Shown here piece after piece: positions 63,108 through 64,000 of a stretch of DNA of 64,000 nt (the stretch's first letter is position 1; every line of letters starts with the position of its first letter). Origin of the DNA: Aliivibrio sp. S3MY1 (GTDB lineage: Bacteria > Pseudomonadota > Gammaproteobacteria > Enterobacterales > Vibrionaceae); assembly GCF_028765575.1 (NCBI RefSeq), contig NZ_JARACO010000002.1, positions 62,001-126,000 of the forward strand. Reading direction: 5' to 3'. A program made the position numbers and the translations under genes. Below the pieces are notes generated by a model, which searched no databases, was not told the origin of the DNA, and saw only the letters and a list, made by a program, of their open reading frames with translations.

Positions 63108-63964
63108 TAATCTAGATCCGCCTTTTTATTTAATAACTTGCCTGCACGATAGTATGCGTACAGCATCAATGCCATTGCTAAGGTTAGGGCAATACTGGTT
63201 GCTGCACCAAATGGCCAGTCACGAGCATTAAGAACCTGACTCTTAATAACGTTACCAATTAATAGGTTTTTCGCGCCACCTAATAGATCAGAAATGTAGA
63301 ACATCCCTAATGCAGGTAGAAGAACTAACAGACACCCACCGATAATTCCTGGCATTGTTAGTGGCAAAACAATCTTCCATAATGTTTGAAGTTTGTTTGC
63401 ACCTAAATCACGAGCAGCCTCTAAGTATGTACCATCCAGTTTTTCAATGGCTGAATACAGTGGCAAGATCATAAAAGGCAATAGGATATAGACCAAACCA
63501 ATCATAACTGCACTTTCTGTGTACATAATACGCATTGGTTTATCGATGATATCCATAGCAATTAAGCTTTTATTCAAGATACCTTGTGTACCTAACACTA
63601 TTTTTAACCCGTAAGTACGGATCAACGAGTTAGTCCAAAAAGGAACAATGATTAAAAACAGCATAAATGGACGCCACTTTTCTGGCATTTTTGCAACAAT
63701 GTAAGCGAATGGGTAACCCACAACTAAACATATTAGCGTTGCAACAATGGCCATATAAAATGAGTGCCACAGTACTTTTGCATATAGAGGATCAAAAAGA
63801 CGTAGATAGTTATCCATCGTAAACGTCATTTCAATTAAATTTGCTTCATCACGAGTTAAGAAACTAGTGCCAATAATCATTACATTTGGAATGAAAACGA
63901 ACAGCAGTAACCAAGTTACGATAATTGTGATGATGATATTTTGGAGATTAAACTTCTTGTTCAT
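63107..63964 (-). CDS. potB: Spermidine/putrescine ABC transporter permease PotB
   Basis: A 285-residue permease with about six TM helices (IVTWLLLFVFIPNVMIIGTS first). The coupling loop is YLEAARDLGANKLQTLWKIV, with LPLTMPGIIGGCLLVLLPAL following. It partners PotC and the PotA ATPase. Its ATG at 63964 lies within the last 17 bases of potA, and it runs directly into potC. Confidence 0.94.
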   Translation of the reverse strand: MNKKFNLQNIIITIIVTWLLLFVFIPNVMIIGTSFLTRDEANLIEMTFTMDNYLRLFDPLYAKVLWHSFYMAIVATLICLVVGYPFAYIVAKMPEKWRPFMLFLIIVPFWTNSLIRTYGLKIVLGTQGILNKSLIAMDIIDKPMRIMYTESAVMIGLVYILLPFMILPLYSAIEKLDGTYLEAARDLGANKLQTLWKIVLPLTMPGIIGGCLLVLLPALGMFYISDLLGGAKNLLIGNVIKSQVLNARDWPFGAATSIALTLAMALMLYAYYRAGKLLNKKADLD

Positions 63965-64000
63965 CTGCTAACACCACTTCCCAGCTTTCAACCCAAGTAA
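63948..64000 (-). CDS. potA: Spermidine/putrescine ABC transporter ATPase PotA, C-terminal end only
   Basis: Only the last 16 codons and stop are inside the window: the minus strand reads TWVESWEVVLADEQEV and then TAA at 63950-63948. W-x-x-S-W-E-V-V at the very end is the usual PotA C terminus, and the gene order potA-potB-potC-potD supports it. It overlaps potB by 17 bases. The ATPase motifs lie outside. Confidence 0.85.
   Translation of the reverse strand, partial: TWVESWEVVLADEQEV

Noticed and set aside
1-64000. CRISPR arrays, prophage, insertion sequences, rRNA and tRNA genes
   Set aside because: None could be recognised by eye; no transposase or phage structural protein is encoded in the window.

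Overview
The window looks like a stretch of a Vibrionaceae chromosome, most likely Aliivibrio (A. fischeri/logei/salmonicida group). This is judged from the low G+C, the protein styles and the neighbourhoods (potABC with two potD copies next to cobB; tungstate transporter and two-component system in the same window as formate dehydrogenase). The species call is inference; no rRNA or tRNA gene is present to settle it.

Layout. 1-4225 (minus): a type I restriction-modification operon (hsdM, hsdS, a DUF1016/YhcG-type PD-(D/E)XK protein, and the start of hsdR running off the left edge). 4394-8977 (minus): tungstate ABC transporter tupABC followed by mobA and a mobB-moeA fusion, i.e. metal uptake plus late molybdenum/tungsten cofactor synthesis. 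9259-12716 (plus, divergent): a sigma-54-dependent NtrC-type response regulator and its Cache-domain histidine kinase. 13024-15482 (minus): PepSY protein plus OmpR-type regulator plus PhoQ-like kinase. 15812-19157: BCCT transporter and a secreted GH19 chitinase, convergent. 19343-26124: acetyltransferases, a YeeZ-like reductase/epimerase, SseA-type sulfurtransferase, a GST, and a U32-family RlhA-like protein. 26461-35151: a large exported alkaline-phosphatase-fold protein, a chemoreceptor broken by an in-frame stop, MltC, and a periplasmic-sensor HD-GYP protein. 35186-44501: formate dehydrogenase cluster (fdhD divergent from DUF3305/DUF3306 genes, then polyferredoxin, TorD-type chaperone, small TAT protein, fdhA, fdhB, fdhC). 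44741-59848: mixed housekeeping genes (EutQ-like cupin, TPR-GGDEF cyclase, RNase H, YjdM, YkgJ-type, RidA, FAD oxidoreductase, Slt, nucleoside transporter, LysR regulator, CobB). 59939-64000 (minus): spermidine/putrescine transporter potABC-D-D, with potA cut by the right edge.

The most interesting signal is regulatory. Four candidate -24/-12 (sigma-54) promoters, all fitting TGGYAYR-N4-TTGCK, stand in front of tupA, fdhD, the DUF3305 gene and the formate dehydrogenase polyferredoxin gene. The tupA/regulator intergenic region and the region upstream of the polyferredoxin gene both carry copies of one operator-like motif, roughly GNNWCAAAATGTCYY, at enhancer-like distances. The simplest reading is that the regulator at 9259-10677, driven by the kinase at 10674-12716, activates one regulon covering tungstate import, MGD-cofactor synthesis and the formate dehydrogenase itself.

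Erosion is visible in two places: the chemoreceptor at 29635-31527 (in-frame TAA) and a 28-codon remnant that looks like an ACT-domain gene at 50267-50353. No insertion sequence, prophage, CRISPR array, tRNA or rRNA was seen.
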